64,000 bases of DNA from Nautilia sp. PV-1 (GCF_004006315.1 NZ_CP026530.1:1478501-1542500), one strand, 5' to 3'. Positions 1 through 10,403 are shown, counted from the stretch's first letter. Translations and numbers: made by a program. The notes: generated by a model from the letters alone, not told the origin.

Positions 1-9
1 GAATTATAG

Positions 10-1685
<1,676 letters not shown>

Positions 1686-1698
1686 GTATAACACACCA

Positions 1699-1711
1699 AG
1701 TGTCAGGCACC
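1699..1711 (+). repeat. Dispersed 13-bp imperfect palindrome, copy 1
   Basis: AGTGTCAGGCACC, an interrupted palindrome. Related copies lie at 1803-1815, 41192-41204 (minus orientation) and 44896-44908, all between genes. Function unknown. Confidence 0.5.
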
Positions 1712-1802
1712 AATAAATATTCCTTATCAAACTAATACACTAATTGCAGATTCAATTCCACTTGTTTAAACAAAACAGATAACTATAAAATAGAAATAAT
1801 TT

Positions 1803-1815
1803 AGTGTCAGACGCC
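1803..1815 (+). repeat. Dispersed 13-bp imperfect palindrome, copy 2
   Basis: AGTGTCAGACGCC, 104 bp from copy 1 in the same orientation, in the groEL-rplS intergenic region. The DNA between the two copies (1712-1802) shows no other feature. Confidence 0.45.
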
Positions 1816-1824
1816 AAATAACAC

Positions 1825-1858
1825 AAAAAAGAAGAAAAAGAAGAAATTAATCTCTTCT
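1825..1858 (-). terminator. Probable terminator of rplS
   Basis: Read on the minus strand, AAGAAGA and a TTTCTTCTT arm flank the rplS stop codon and are followed by a long T-rich run. It is an AT-rich hairpin of the kind seen in low-GC epsilonproteobacteria. Confidence 0.55.
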
Positions 1859-2203
1859 TTCTTTAATTCTAGCTTTTTTACCAGTTTTTCCTCTTAGATA
1901 GTAAAGTTTAGCTCTTCTAACTTTACCTTTTCTAACTACTTCGATTCCTGCAATGCTTTCGCTGTATAGAGGGAAAATTCTTTCTATTCCGATATTGTTA
2001 GCACCGATTTTTCTAACAGTAAATGTTTTTCCGGCACCTTTACCTTTAATGGCAATTACAACACCTTCAAAATTCTGAATTCTTTTTTTGTCACCTTCTT
2101 TAATTTCAACTGCCACTCTTACAGTATCCCCAGGTCTGAACTCAGGTACTTCTTTACCTTCGATTTGTTTAGCTTCAAAAGCTTCAATATATTTATTGAT
2201 CAT
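1847..2203 (-). CDS. rplS: Large ribosomal subunit protein bL19
   Basis: Ribosomal protein bL19 of the 50S subunit, located at the 30S-50S interface. The sequence from [13 protein letters not shown] to the basic C-terminus is the full family pattern, with FRPGDTVRV near residue 30. I start it at 2203 (118 residues, the usual length) because AAAGGAG stands just upstream. The reading frame is open 13 codons further to an ATG at 2242 with no ribosome-binding site, so that extension is probably leader. Unusually, it is not joined to trmD: a sensor gene on the opposite strand separates them, and rplS has its own promoter. Confidence 0.95.
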   Translation of the reverse strand: MINKYIEAFEAKQIEGKEVPEFRPGDTVRVAVEIKEGDKKRIQNFEGVVIAIKGKGAGKTFTVRKIGANNIGIERIFPLYSESIAGIEVVRKGKVRRAKLYYLRGKTGKKARIKERRD

Positions 2204-2259
2204 TTCGTCTCCTTTGTGCCATTGGCCCTTTTGGGCATTCACACTTAATTTGAAGCGAA

Positions 2260-2265
2260 ATTATA
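2260..2265 (-). promoter_or_regulatory. -10 element for rplS
   Basis: TATAAT on the minus strand, about 57 bp upstream of the chosen rplS start. The implied leader contains a small GCCC/GGGC hairpin (2226-2237) and a 13-codon in-frame upstream segment. Confidence 0.5.
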
Positions 2266-2336
2266 CCAAAAATTATAATTATTTTCAAAATATTATTTTT
2301 GTATTAATTTTTTCAATATTTGATTATCAACTATGT

Positions 2337-2342
2337 TATAAT
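2337..2342 (+). promoter_or_regulatory. -10 element for the REC-PAS-EAL gene
   Basis: TATAAT preceded by ATGT (extended -10), 22 bp before the ATG at 2364, implying a very short leader that carries the AAAGGAG box. The intervening DNA from 2204 is a divergent promoter region with no gene. Confidence 0.5.
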
Positions 2343-2363
2343 TTTTTGTAACAAAGGAGCTTT

Positions 2364-4328
2364 ATGAATAATGAAATACTAAAAGAATTAAAAAGATTAA
2401 ACCTTTTATTTGTTGACGATAATAAATTAATTACAGATTTGGGTAAATCTCTTTTTTCTGAAATATTTAATTCTATTTCAATAGCTTCGAACGGCGAAGA
2501 AGCATTAGATTTATTAAAAAACAAATCTTTTGATATAGTAATCACTGACATTAATATGCCTAAAATGGACGGATTTGAACTTGTCAGGCATATTAAAAAA
2601 AACTATCCGGAGATATTAGTCGTTTTTTTATCTGCTTTTTTTGATACCGATACGCTTTTAAAAGCGATAGAACTGGATGTGGACGGATTTTTATTAAAAC
2701 CTTTTGATTTGGACAAATTTTTTTCCACAATGTACAATATTCTTTATTATAAGCTCGAGCTTCAAAAACAAATACACTTGTTACAGCAATATAAACATAT
2801 TGTCGACGACAGTCTGATTGTTTCTAAAACCGACTTAAAAGGCAACATAACTTATGTAAATGACGCATTTGCAGACATTTCCGGATTTACAAGAGAAGAA
2901 TTAATTGGCAAACCTCACAATATCGTCAGACATCCGGATATGAAAAAAGAGGTCTTCAAAGAACTGTGGGAGACTATTTTAAATAAAAAAACCTGGAAAG
3001 GATTAATAAAAAACCGCAAAAAAAACGGAGAAGCCTACTATGTTGAAAGTGTTGTCAAACCGATATTTGACAGAGACGGCAATATAAAAGAATTTATTGC
3101 TTTAAGAAAAGACGTTACTAATTTTATAAACGCTGAAAAGCTTATAAACGATAAACTTCAGGTTTTAAACGAAGCTCTTTTAATTTTAATCAAAATAGAT
3201 AATTTCAGCAATATAAAACTTGTATACGACGAGGACACTATTACCAAACTTAAAACAAGACTGACCAAAAGAGTTAAAAATCTACTAAAAGAGCATTTCG
3301 GAAACATTGAAGAGTATTCCGTACAAGATGATATGTTTGGATTTTTAATAGAAAATTTTCAAAAAGAGAATTTGCATAATATAATGCAAGATATCGTAAA
3401 AAACGTTCTAAACCATCCTATTATCATTAACGGTTTCGAATATTACCCGTTAATCAAAATCAGTTATGCTTACGGGAAAATACATCTTTATGAAAATGCC
3501 ATAACAGGATTTGACGAAATTGAAAACACAGAAGAAAGAGTAATCCTCGCCAACGGTCTTTGCGCTAAAAAGAAAATAGAAATTTTAAAAAATATGGAAA
3601 CGCTGAAACTTATAAAATACGCTATTAGAAACAATAAAGTAATTTCACTTTTTCAGCCTATAGTAAACAATAAAGACAATACTATTGCCAAATATGAATC
3701 TTTAATTAGAATAATTGACCACGAAAACAATCTTTTAACTCCTTACCACTTCCTGGAAATAGCAAAAAAAGCCGGCCTTTACGGAAGCCTGACACTAAAA
3801 GTGTTAGACAATACGTTTAAAACATATAATGAAAAACATGTTCCTATTTCTATTAATTTATCTCCAAGCGATATTTTAATAGAATCAATAAGAAACTATA
3901 TTTACGAACTTTTAGAAAAATACAAACCGGAAAAAGGCATGATAACTTTTGAGCTGTTAGAAGATGAAATTATCAAAATACAGCATACTATCAGTGATTT
4001 TATTAAAAATGTTACGAAATTAAACGCTGATGTGGCTATTGACGATTTCGGAAGCGGTTATTCGAATTTCACAAGAATTATTGAGGCTAAAGCCAGTATT
4101 ATTAAAATAGACGGCGTATTAATAAAAAACATCGATAAAGACAAAACGAAAAGAGATATCGTAGAATCAATCGTAAATTTTGCAAAAAAAGAAAATAAAC
4201 AGACCGTTGCCGAATTCGTAGAAAACAAAGAAATATATGAAACTATTAAAAGCTTAGGCGTGGATTATTCACAAGGATATTATTTCAGCAAACCGATACC
4301 CGCAGATCAGATTAAATCCGGCCTGTGA
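2364..4328 (+). CDS. Response regulator with PAS, degenerate GGDEF and EAL domains (c-di-GMP phosphodiesterase)
   Basis: Cytosolic signalling protein of 654 residues. The receiver domain spans about 14-125, with D18/D19, phospho-acceptor D62 and K112. A PAS domain follows at about 150-260, with an Aer-like IVRHPDM segment. The region at about 270-405 looks like a GGDEF domain that has lost its motif (DDMFG-type sequence at the expected place). The EAL domain (about 415-650) keeps the likely catalytic set: ESL in place of EAL, INLS, FELLEDE, IDDFGSGY, IKIDG, AEFVEN and YSQGY. I infer an active c-di-GMP phosphodiesterase controlled by phosphorylation and by a PAS signal, possibly redox. No histidine kinase is adjacent. 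Its 3' end overlaps trmD by 22 bp, tail to tail. Confidence 0.9.
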   Translation: MNNEILKELKRLNLLFVDDNKLITDLGKSLFSEIFNSISIASNGEEALDLLKNKSFDIVITDINMPKMDGFELVRHIKKNYPEILVVFLSAFFDTDTLLKAIELDVDGFLLKPFDLDKFFSTMYNILYYKLELQKQIHLLQQYKHIVDDSLIVSKTDLKGNITYVNDAFADISGFTREELIGKPHNIVRHPDMKKEVFKELWETILNKKTWKGLIKNRKKNGEAYYVESVVKPIFDRDGNIKEFIALRKDVTNFINAEKLINDKLQVLNEALLILIKIDNFSNIKLVYDEDTITKLKTRLTKRVKNLLKEHFGNIEEYSVQDDMFGFLIENFQKENLHNIMQDIVKNVLNHPIIINGFEYYPLIKISYAYGKIHLYENAITGFDEIENTEERVILANGLCAKKKIEILKNMETLKLIKYAIRNNKVISLFQPIVNNKDNTIAKYESLIRIIDHENNLLTPYHFLEIAKKAGLYGSLTLKVLDNTFKTYNEKHVPISINLSPSDILIESIRNYIYELLEKYKPEKGMITFELLEDEIIKIQHTISDFIKNVTKLNADVAIDDFGSGYSNFTRIIEAKASIIKIDGVLIKNIDKDKTKRDIVESIVNFAKKENKQTVAEFVENKEIYETIKSLGVDYSQGYYFSKPIPADQIKSGL

Positions 4329-4963
4329 AATTTAGTTTTATATTCAGCTAGTTTTTTTTGCCAATTTTGAATTTTTTTGTGATTTCCGCTTTTTAGAATT
4401 TCCGGAACTATACCGTCTTTAGAAAACTGAGGAGGTTCAAGAAGTCTGTTTCCAAAGCTCTCCCCCTCTAGTGAATGAATATTGCCAAGCACTCCTTCTA
4501 CATTTCTCAAAACGGCATCGGCAATTACTAAAGCTCCAAGCTCACCGCCGGTAAGTATATAGTCTCCTATACTTAAAACCTCATCGGCAAAATCCTCTAT
4601 CAGTCTTTCATCAAACCCCTCATACCTTCCGCATACAAGTATTAAAACTTCTTCACCGGCTAAACGCACCGCGTCTTTTTGGTTAAACTTTTTCCCCACA
4701 GGTGTTAAAAATACAGTTTTAGAATTTTTATATTTTGTTTTTAAAGACAAAAGACACTTTCTAAGGGCAGTGTTGTCGATTATCATACCGGCACCGCCGC
4801 CCACTAAGGGAGTGTCTACCCTGTTATATTTATTTTCTGCGTATTCTCTGAAATTAACGAATTCTATTTGAAAAAGAGCTTTTTCTCTTGCTTTTTTTAA
4901 AATGGAATCTTCAAAATAACATTGAATTAAATTTGGAAAAAGAGTTACGAAGACTATTTTCAT
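4307..4963 (-). CDS. trmD: tRNA (guanine-37-N1)-methyltransferase
   Basis: SPOUT methyltransferase that uses S-adenosylmethionine to make m1G37 in tRNAs and prevent frameshifting. Signatures are VDTPLVGGGAGM (about 49-60), CGRYEGFDER (111-120) and the knot segment SIGDYILTGGELG (131-143). At 218 residues it is slightly short for the family, trimmed at the C-terminus. It overlaps rimM by four bases (ATGA), indicating translational coupling. Last gene of the ffh-rpsP-KH-rimM-trmD run. Confidence 0.96.
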   Translation of the reverse strand: MKIVFVTLFPNLIQCYFEDSILKKAREKALFQIEFVNFREYAENKYNRVDTPLVGGGAGMIIDNTALRKCLLSLKTKYKNSKTVFLTPVGKKFNQKDAVRLAGEEVLILVCGRYEGFDERLIEDFADEVLSIGDYILTGGELGALVIADAVLRNVEGVLGNIHSLEGESFGNRLLEPPQFSKDGIVPEILKSGNHKKIQNWQKKLAEYKTKFHRPDLI

Positions 4964-5481
4964 AACAGAGAATCAAGCAGTTCTTTTGCACCTGTGGCTT
5001 CAATTTTTTTGTTTTCTACATCTACATCTTTAACGTTTCTTTTAAAATCGATTAAAAATCTTTTAGGATAGCCTTTTTCTATAAAAGCCTCGTCGGTGTT
5101 TATAACAAGATAATCGGTTTCATTGGCTCTTTCAATTTCTTTGACCCTGCCTAAAAGCTCACCGTTTTCATATACATCACATCCGATAATATCAAACCAA
5201 AAATACTCGTCTTTTTTTAATTTAATATTTTCTTTTGTCGCTTCTTCAGTCGTATAAAGCATTCTGTTCGTAAGTTTTTTAGCATCTTCCGGCGTATCCA
5301 CGCCTTTAAACTTAACAAGTCCTCTTTTTAAATCCAATTTTTCAATTGTAAGTGTAGTTTTATCTGATTCAAAAGTTGTATTGGGTTTGAACTGTTCTGG
5401 AAAGTCAGTTAAAAGGTGGATTTTTTGCCACCCTTTAATTCCGTAGCTTTTACCTATTTTCGCAATAGGAATTTTATTCAT
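4960..5481 (-). CDS. rimM: Ribosome maturation factor RimM
   Basis: 16S rRNA processing factor that binds uS19 during 30S assembly. The N-terminus IAKIGKSYGIKGWQKI is the RimM signature, and the C-terminal half contains the PRC-barrel region (YFWFDIIGCDVY...GELLGRVKEI). 173 residues, normal length. It overlaps the upstream KH gene by 8 bp and trmD by 4 bp. Confidence 0.95.
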   Translation of the reverse strand: MNKIPIAKIGKSYGIKGWQKIHLLTDFPEQFKPNTTFESDKTTLTIEKLDLKRGLVKFKGVDTPEDAKKLTNRMLYTTEEATKENIKLKKDEYFWFDIIGCDVYENGELLGRVKEIERANETDYLVINTDEAFIEKGYPKRFLIDFKRNVKDVDVENKKIEATGAKELLDSLL

Positions 5482-5716
5482 CTTCAGTTTTCACCGTTAT
5501 TTTATAATTTTTATTTTCTTTTGCTCTGCATCCGCTTATAACGGTTTTTATTGCTTTGACCATTGAGCCTTCTTTGCCGATAATTCTTCCCACATCGGCT
5601 TTTTTTGCATATATTACTATTTCATCAAAATCTTCGTGAGGCACTACTTCCACCTTCACATTTTCAGGTTCATATGCCAGTAATTTAGCAAACTCCGTAA
5701 CGAAATCAACAACCAT
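5474..5716 (-). CDS. KH-domain RNA-binding protein (KhpA/YlqC type)
   Basis: 80-residue single KH domain with the RNA-contacting loop GRIIGKEG at 43-50. Members located between rpsP and rimM are conserved in many bacteria, are called KhpA in Gram-positives, and bind RNA globally. The ATG overlaps the rpsP stop by one base (TAATG), so it is translated by coupling. Confidence 0.88.
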   Translation of the reverse strand: MVVDFVTEFAKLLAYEPENVKVEVVPHEDFDEIVIYAKKADVGRIIGKEGSMVKAIKTVISGCRAKENKNYKITVKTEDE

Positions 5717-5961
5717 TAAGCGTTGTTTTCCTCAGCTATTTTTTTAAGTTTAGTAACTCTTTCACTCATTTGAGCGCCAACACCTAACCAGTAGTTAAGT
5801 CTGTCTAAATCCATTTTAACTGTTGCAGGTTCAGTCATTGGGTTATAATATCCGATTGATTCAATCCATCCTGAATCTCTTCTTTTTCTGCTATCTGTTA
5901 CAACTATTCTATAAAAAGGTCTTTTTTTTCTACCAAATCTTGCAAGTCTTACTTTTACCAC
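5716..5961 (-). CDS. rpsP: Small ribosomal subunit protein bS16
   Basis: Ribosomal protein bS16, needed for 30S assembly. [20 protein letters not shown] is the diagnostic N-terminus; 81 residues is normal. The start codon is GTG (5959-5961) with a TAAGGAG box just upstream. It follows ffh in the same leftward unit. Confidence 0.97.
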   Translation of the reverse strand: MVKVRLARFGRKKRPFYRIVVTDSRKRRDSGWIESIGYYNPMTEPATVKMDLDRLNYWLGVGAQMSERVTKLKKIAEENNA

Positions 5962-6036
5962 GTTTACTCCTTAGTTTATTTTGTTTAATCCCGCCCAAAC
6001 CTACCCATATACAAATTAATTCGGAATTTTAATATA

Positions 6037-7386
6037 TTATTTAGGAAAATTCAAGCCCTGAGTCATTTTCATCAGCTCATTCATATTAGGCATTTTCTTT
6101 CCGGCAAATTTTTTCGCCATCTTAGCGGCGTTTTGGAACTGTTTGTTTATTCTGTTTATTTCCTGAACACTTAGCCCGGCACCCTGTGCAATTCTTCTTC
6201 GTCTGCTGGCACTCTCTTTAATAAGTTCAGGATGTTTTCTTTCTTTTGAAGTCATTGAACTGATCATTGCTTTTATTTTTTTAATTTCTGCAGAATTTTC
6301 TAGATCAATGTCACCGAGCTGTTTTAGCATATTACCCATCCCCGGAATCATACCTAAAAGGTTTTTCATACTTCCGAGTTTTTTCATCTGCTCTAGCTGA
6401 TTTAAAAAGTCTTCATAGTTAAACTGCCCTTTTTTTAACTTTTTAGTAAGTTTTTTCGCTTCTTTTTCATCAATAATCGCTGAAGTTTTTTCAACAAGAC
6501 CTTCAATATCACCGGCTCCCATTATACGGCTTACAATTCTGTCAGGAACGAATACTTCAATATCCTGTACTTTTTCTCCCGTACCTAAAAATCTTAACGG
6601 TTTTCCAACCTGATGTGCGATGCTCAGCGCAACTCCGCCTTTTGAATCACCGTCGTATTTCGTAAGTATAACACCTGTAATGTCAAGTTTTTCGTCAAAC
6701 TGTTTTGCTGTATTTAAAGCGTCTTTACCGGTAAGAGAATCGGCTACATAGAAAATTTCATCAGGATTTACCTCTTTTTTGATTTCAATAAGTTCATTCA
6801 TAAGCTCATCATCAATCGCTAAACGCCCGGCTGTATCTATAAGCACAACGTCATAAAATTTTTCTTTAGCGTATTCCACGCCTCTTTTAGCGATATCCAC
6901 GGGATCTTTTGAATTTTCGTCATAAAATATGTCAAGACCGTTCTGTTCCGCTAACTGTTTTAGCTGTTCTACCGCCGCGAGTCTTTGAAGGTCGGCTGCA
7001 ACCATTAAAACTTTTTTCTTTTTAAACTGTTTGAGATAATTCGCAAGTTTTGCGGTAGTAGTTGTTTTACCGCTACCCTGAAGACCTGTCATCAATACGA
7101 CTGTAGGAGGTTTGTTTGAATATACAAATCCGTAGTTTCCGGGTGCAGTTAAAATGTTGGTTAAAGATTTATCTAATGCTTTTAAAAAGTTAGCCTTCCC
7201 TATTCCGGCTCTTTTTGTTTCAATCTCTACTTCTCTTAAAAGATCTTTGACTACTTTAAAATGTACATCTGATTTTAAAAGACTTTTTTTCAACTCATCC
7301 AATGCTTTTTTAAGCGCTTTTTCATCGTCTTTCATTCTTATTTTGTTAATAGCGCTTTTAAAGCCGTCGCTTATTTTGTCAAACAT
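6037..7386 (-). CDS. ffh: Signal recognition particle protein Ffh (SRP54)
   Basis: GTPase that binds signal peptides and 4.5S RNA and docks on FtsY (also in this window, at 26657). N domain at about 1-90, then the G domain with GLQGSGKTT (101-109), DTAGR (184-188) and TKYDG near 243. A Met-rich M domain follows, with MIPGMGNM and the RNA-binding SRRRRIAQGAG. 449 residues, standard length. AAAGGAG precedes the ATG. Confidence 0.98.
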   Translation of the reverse strand: MFDKISDGFKSAINKIRMKDDEKALKKALDELKKSLLKSDVHFKVVKDLLREVEIETKRAGIGKANFLKALDKSLTNILTAPGNYGFVYSNKPPTVVLMTGLQGSGKTTTTAKLANYLKQFKKKKVLMVAADLQRLAAVEQLKQLAEQNGLDIFYDENSKDPVDIAKRGVEYAKEKFYDVVLIDTAGRLAIDDELMNELIEIKKEVNPDEIFYVADSLTGKDALNTAKQFDEKLDITGVILTKYDGDSKGGVALSIAHQVGKPLRFLGTGEKVQDIEVFVPDRIVSRIMGAGDIEGLVEKTSAIIDEKEAKKLTKKLKKGQFNYEDFLNQLEQMKKLGSMKNLLGMIPGMGNMLKQLGDIDLENSAEIKKIKAMISSMTSKERKHPELIKESASRRRRIAQGAGLSVQEINRINKQFQNAAKMAKKFAGKKMPNMNELMKMTQGLNFPK

Positions 7387-7402
7387 TACTCTCCTTTAAA
7401 TA

Positions 7403-8167
7403 CTATTTCTTTTTCTTTTTTTTCTTATAGGTATTTACTTCTTCCTGCATTTTAAAGTCGCTCGGTTCAGGTGATGTGAAATTATAATCAAATATTTTGA
7501 ATTTATGATGATGAAGCATTACTCTTTTAAAAGGTTCTCCTCCGTATTTTTCATCTCCTAATATCGGATGGTCCACCGCTTTTAAATGAGCTCTTATCTG
7601 ATGTGTTTTTCCGGTATGGATAACGGCTTTTACTTTTGATTTGGTCCTAAACGCCAAAATCGGCTCAATTTCGGTTACGGCGTCTTCTCCGTCTTTTGAA
7701 ATTTTAGCAAGTGCCCCGCTTTTTGTTTTTATTACTTTTATAGGCAGATCTATCGTCATAGGTTCCGGCACAATTCCGCTTACCCATGTTATGTATTCTT
7801 TGTATACATTTTGTTTTTTAAATTCTTCAATAGCTTTTTTTCTAAAAGTTTCATTTTTTACCAAAATTAAAATTCCGCTTGTCTCTTTATCAAGTCTATG
7901 AAGAAGATCGTAACCGAATATTTTTGAAACCTCTTCACTGGTAATATAAGGAGGTTTGTCAACCGCTATTAAATTCTCGTCTTCGAAAATTTTTTTAGGT
8001 TTGGGAAATTTAAGTACTTTAAATTTTGTATTTGTAGGAAGCAGTCCTCTTGCTATTTTAATTTTTTTGTCTTTTGCAAATACAAGCCCTCTGTCAATAA
8101 GCTCTTTTGCGGCTCTGTTTGAAATGCCTTCCTGTTTTGCTAGAAGTATATAAGCTTTCTCGTTCAT
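7403..8167 (-). CDS. RluA-family 23S rRNA pseudouridine synthase
   Basis: An N-terminal S4-like segment (about 13-45) is followed by the RluA catalytic motif HRLDKETSG (90-98), with D93 as the nucleophile. The C-terminal motifs HTGKTHQIRAHL and HPILGDEKYGG are typical. The family isomerises uridines in rRNA or tRNA; which site is modified cannot be read from the sequence. 254 residues. The C-terminus is a run of seven lysines encoded by A-rich DNA prone to slippage. It sits 16 bp upstream of ffh and probably heads this operon. Confidence 0.9.
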   Translation of the reverse strand: MNEKAYILLAKQEGISNRAAKELIDRGLVFAKDKKIKIARGLLPTNTKFKVLKFPKPKKIFEDENLIAVDKPPYITSEEVSKIFGYDLLHRLDKETSGILILVKNETFRKKAIEEFKKQNVYKEYITWVSGIVPEPMTIDLPIKVIKTKSGALAKISKDGEDAVTEIEPILAFRTKSKVKAVIHTGKTHQIRAHLKAVDHPILGDEKYGGEPFKRVMLHHHKFKIFDYNFTSPEPSDFKMQEEVNTYKKKKKKK

Positions 8168-8180
8168 TTTAACCTTTTTT

Positions 8181-8210
8181 AGTTGAAATTATAACAAAAG
8201 ATTTTCAACT
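8181..8210 (-). promoter_or_regulatory. Promoter and inverted repeat upstream of the pseudouridine synthase gene
   Basis: Minus-strand TATAAT at 8188-8193 is flanked by a perfect 8-bp inverted repeat, AGTTGAAA (8181-8188) and TTTCAACT (8203-8210). Promoter plausible; operator role is conjecture. Confidence 0.4.
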
Positions 8211-8320
8211 CTGAATTTACATTAATATATATAAGGGAATGATTAACATAACTTTAAGTTAACGTTATTATATTGTTATAAATTTTTTTTATATTAAGCA
8301 ATCTTTAAGGAAAAAAGAGT

Positions 8321-8326
8321 TATGAT
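8321..8326 (+). promoter_or_regulatory. -10 element for the 8375 exported-protein gene
   Basis: TATGAT, placing transcription start near 8333, immediately before the 20-bp palindrome at 8336. Confidence 0.45.
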
Positions 8327-8335
8327 ACACTTTGA

Positions 8336-8355
8336 GAATGAATTAATATTCATTC
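8336..8355 (+). promoter_or_regulatory. Palindromic operator candidate GAATGAAT-N4-ATTCATTC
   Basis: Perfect 8-bp arms with a 4-base centre, lying between the predicted -10 and the ribosome-binding site of the 8375 gene. The size and symmetry resemble operators of TetR-type repressors. No regulator gene is nearby, so the assignment is inference. Confidence 0.55.
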
Positions 8356-8374
8356 GAATATCAAAGGGGAAGAA

Positions 8375-8719
8375 ATGAAACTCAATCGTTCCAGTTTAAT
8401 TGCACTAGCACTGACATCGCAATTGTTTGCAATAAGCCCTTATATTGACGGATACAGGGCATATATAAGATACGTCAAGCATATCCCAAAATATGGCATA
8501 AAAGCTCCTGAACTTTTGAAAAAACTAAACGTTAGAAATGAAGAAGATCTGCTAAATCTCTTCAAAAACAATGCAAAGCCGCTAATAGAAAAAACCAAAC
8601 GATTTAACCCAAAAGCTGCTGAAGGTTTGGAAAAAATAATTAAAAGAGGTAAACTCAAACAACTTAAAGTATTCCTTTTCAATGTTTTAAACGGCGAAAT
8701 ACCTGCCGGTTGTATGTAA
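8375..8719 (+). CDS. Small exported protein of unknown function
   Basis: 114 residues. The N-terminus (basic start, hydrophobic core to about residue 18, SQLFA then IS) looks like a Sec signal peptide with cleavage near LFA-IS, leaving about 95 mature residues. The mature part is Lys-rich and mostly helical in appearance (KAPELLKKLNVRNEEDLLNLF), with one Cys next to the C-terminus. I do not recognise the family. AAAGGGG lies seven bases before the ATG. It has its own promoter with a palindromic operator candidate and precedes the DUF3373 gene by 121 bp, which carries a separate promoter. Confidence 0.75.
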   Translation: MKLNRSSLIALALTSQLFAISPYIDGYRAYIRYVKHIPKYGIKAPELLKKLNVRNEEDLLNLFKNNAKPLIEKTKRFNPKAAEGLEKIIKRGKLKQLKVFLFNVLNGEIPAGCM

Positions 8720-8747
8720 TTAAATTAGATTATATTTAAAATTATTA

Positions 8748-8776
8748 TTGTGTAGCAAAAAGTTTTATATTATAAT
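8748..8776 (+). promoter_or_regulatory. Sigma70-like promoter of the DUF3373 gene
   Basis: TTGTGT (8748-8753), a 17-bp spacer and TATAAT (8771-8776). A 7-bp hairpin (TTTCGGG 8789-8795, CCCGAAA 8809-8815) would lie in the leader; it is not followed by a T run, so it is a leader structure rather than a terminator. Confidence 0.6.
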
Positions 8777-8840
8777 TACTGCTGTCACTTTCGGGTTTCA
8801 TTCTTCCCCCCGAAAAATAAAAAACACTTAAGGAGATAAA

Positions 8841-10382
8841 ATGAAAAAATTACTACTTTCAGCTACAGTAGTTGCAGGACTATTTGCAGCACCGACTGTT
8901 GATTCTCTTCAAAAACAAATCAACGACTTACAAAAACAATTAAAAGAACTAAAAGCAGAGCAAACTGCTCAAAATACAAGATATTACAAAAAAGTTGCCC
9001 CTGTTGTAACAAACAGCCATCTATACTGGAGTTATGATTTAAGAACAACTTTCGATTTCATTAAAAAAGAAACAACTGGTGGCTTCGTTATGGACGGGGC
9101 AGTAAACACTGGTCAATTCGGTCCAACATTTACTGACAAATCACCATTTATTATGTATAATGGTCATATGGTTTCTGGCCAAAAATACTACGGAAGAGTA
9201 TTTTCAAACAGAATTATACTTACAGGCGTAGTTAAACCTAGTGATAACCTTAAAGCAACTGTAAGAGTAGAAGCAAATAAAGTCTTCGGTTTTTCAAATA
9301 TCAACGGATTCCAAGAGCCTTATCAAAACGTTGACTGGGTTACAAATGAAACACCAGACGATGCTAACATAAGAATTAAAGAAGCCTTTTTCAACTATTG
9401 GTTCGGACCTGACAATGCGCTTATGTTCAGTGCGGGTAGAAGACCTGCAACAGAAGGTTTCCCTGCAAACTTAAGAGAAGGAGATCCTGCAAACTCACCG
9501 CTAGCTCACTTAATCAACATGGAATTTGACGGATTCAGTTTTGAAATAGGAAATCCTATCTTCTCAAAAATTTCTGATAAATTTGCTGACTGGGGAACTT
9601 GGTTAAAATTCTGTGCCGGTAGAGGTTATTCTAATACAAACGGTAAATGGTCATTTACATCAAACCCTGATTATACAGCTGATGATAATTTAAAAGATTC
9701 TGATTTTGCCGGATTCATTCTAGTTCCATATGATGACGGTCAGTATTCAATTAAAACTGAAACTGTATGGGCATTTAATTTAAGAGGTTTCAGACCAAGT
9801 GGAGAATATAACGCAACAACTGGTGTATATGGATATGCAATGCCAACAGTTGGTAATTATTTCGGTGAAAACATTGTGCTAGCTGCAAACGGTATCGGAA
9901 ACGACAATTTCAGCTCAGACGCAGTTAACGATTTCTTAGACGGTACAACAGCATTTATTTCATACGCATACTCTCAAACAAGACCAAAATCAGGTCAAAA
10001 AATGTTAGGAAGTGCTGATAAAAAATCTGGTCACAGCTGGTGGATCGGTGCAGATATGCCTGGATTCGGAGATAATGACCACTTCGGTATCAGTTATGTC
10101 AAAGGAAGCAAATACTGGAGAAGCTTTACTTACGGTGAAGACACTTTAGCAGGAAGCATCGCGGCTGTTAGAGGTCATGCGATTGACACATACTATAACA
10201 CACAAATTATTCCTCATTTAACAGCGGGAATTAGATACACTTATATCAAATATGATTATCCTGGAAGTGATGCATTCTTTGGAGACATGGGAGATCCTTC
10301 AACAGTTAATGCATATGGTTATCCAGTAAATTACGTAAAATCTGCAAAAGATATTAGAGTATTTGTTAGATATAAATTCTAA
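8841..10382 (+). CDS. DUF3373-type outer-membrane beta-barrel protein
   Basis: 513 residues with a Sec signal peptide (MKKLLLSATVVAGLFAAP), a short coiled coil at about 22-45 (LQKQINDLQKQLKELKAEQ), then a long alternating hydrophobic/polar sequence rich in Tyr, Trp and Gly ending in Phe, as in outer-membrane barrels. It resembles the DUF3373 proteins common in sulfur-metabolising Campylobacterota, from memory of the family. A good AAGGAG box and its own promoter suggest strong expression; a strong terminator follows. It lies directly before the molybdenum reductase operon, so a porin role for sulfur compounds or nutrients is plausible but unproven. Confidence 0.8.
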   Translation: MKKLLLSATVVAGLFAAPTVDSLQKQINDLQKQLKELKAEQTAQNTRYYKKVAPVVTNSHLYWSYDLRTTFDFIKKETTGGFVMDGAVNTGQFGPTFTDKSPFIMYNGHMVSGQKYYGRVFSNRIILTGVVKPSDNLKATVRVEANKVFGFSNINGFQEPYQNVDWVTNETPDDANIRIKEAFFNYWFGPDNALMFSAGRRPATEGFPANLREGDPANSPLAHLINMEFDGFSFEIGNPIFSKISDKFADWGTWLKFCAGRGYSNTNGKWSFTSNPDYTADDNLKDSDFAGFILVPYDDGQYSIKTETVWAFNLRGFRPSGEYNATTGVYGYAMPTVGNYFGENIVLAANGIGNDNFSSDAVNDFLDGTTAFISYAYSQTRPKSGQKMLGSADKKSGHSWWIGADMPGFGDNDHFGISYVKGSKYWRSFTYGEDTLAGSIAAVRGHAIDTYYNTQIIPHLTAGIRYTYIKYDYPGSDAFFGDMGDPSTVNAYGYPVNYVKSAKDIRVFVRYKF

Positions 10383-10403
10383 TAATTAACATAAATTTAA
10401 CTT

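Noticed and set aside
2204-2242. N-terminal 13-codon extension of rplS
   Set aside because: In-frame but the upstream ATG has no ribosome-binding site, while the internal ATG has AAAGGAG and matches the family start.
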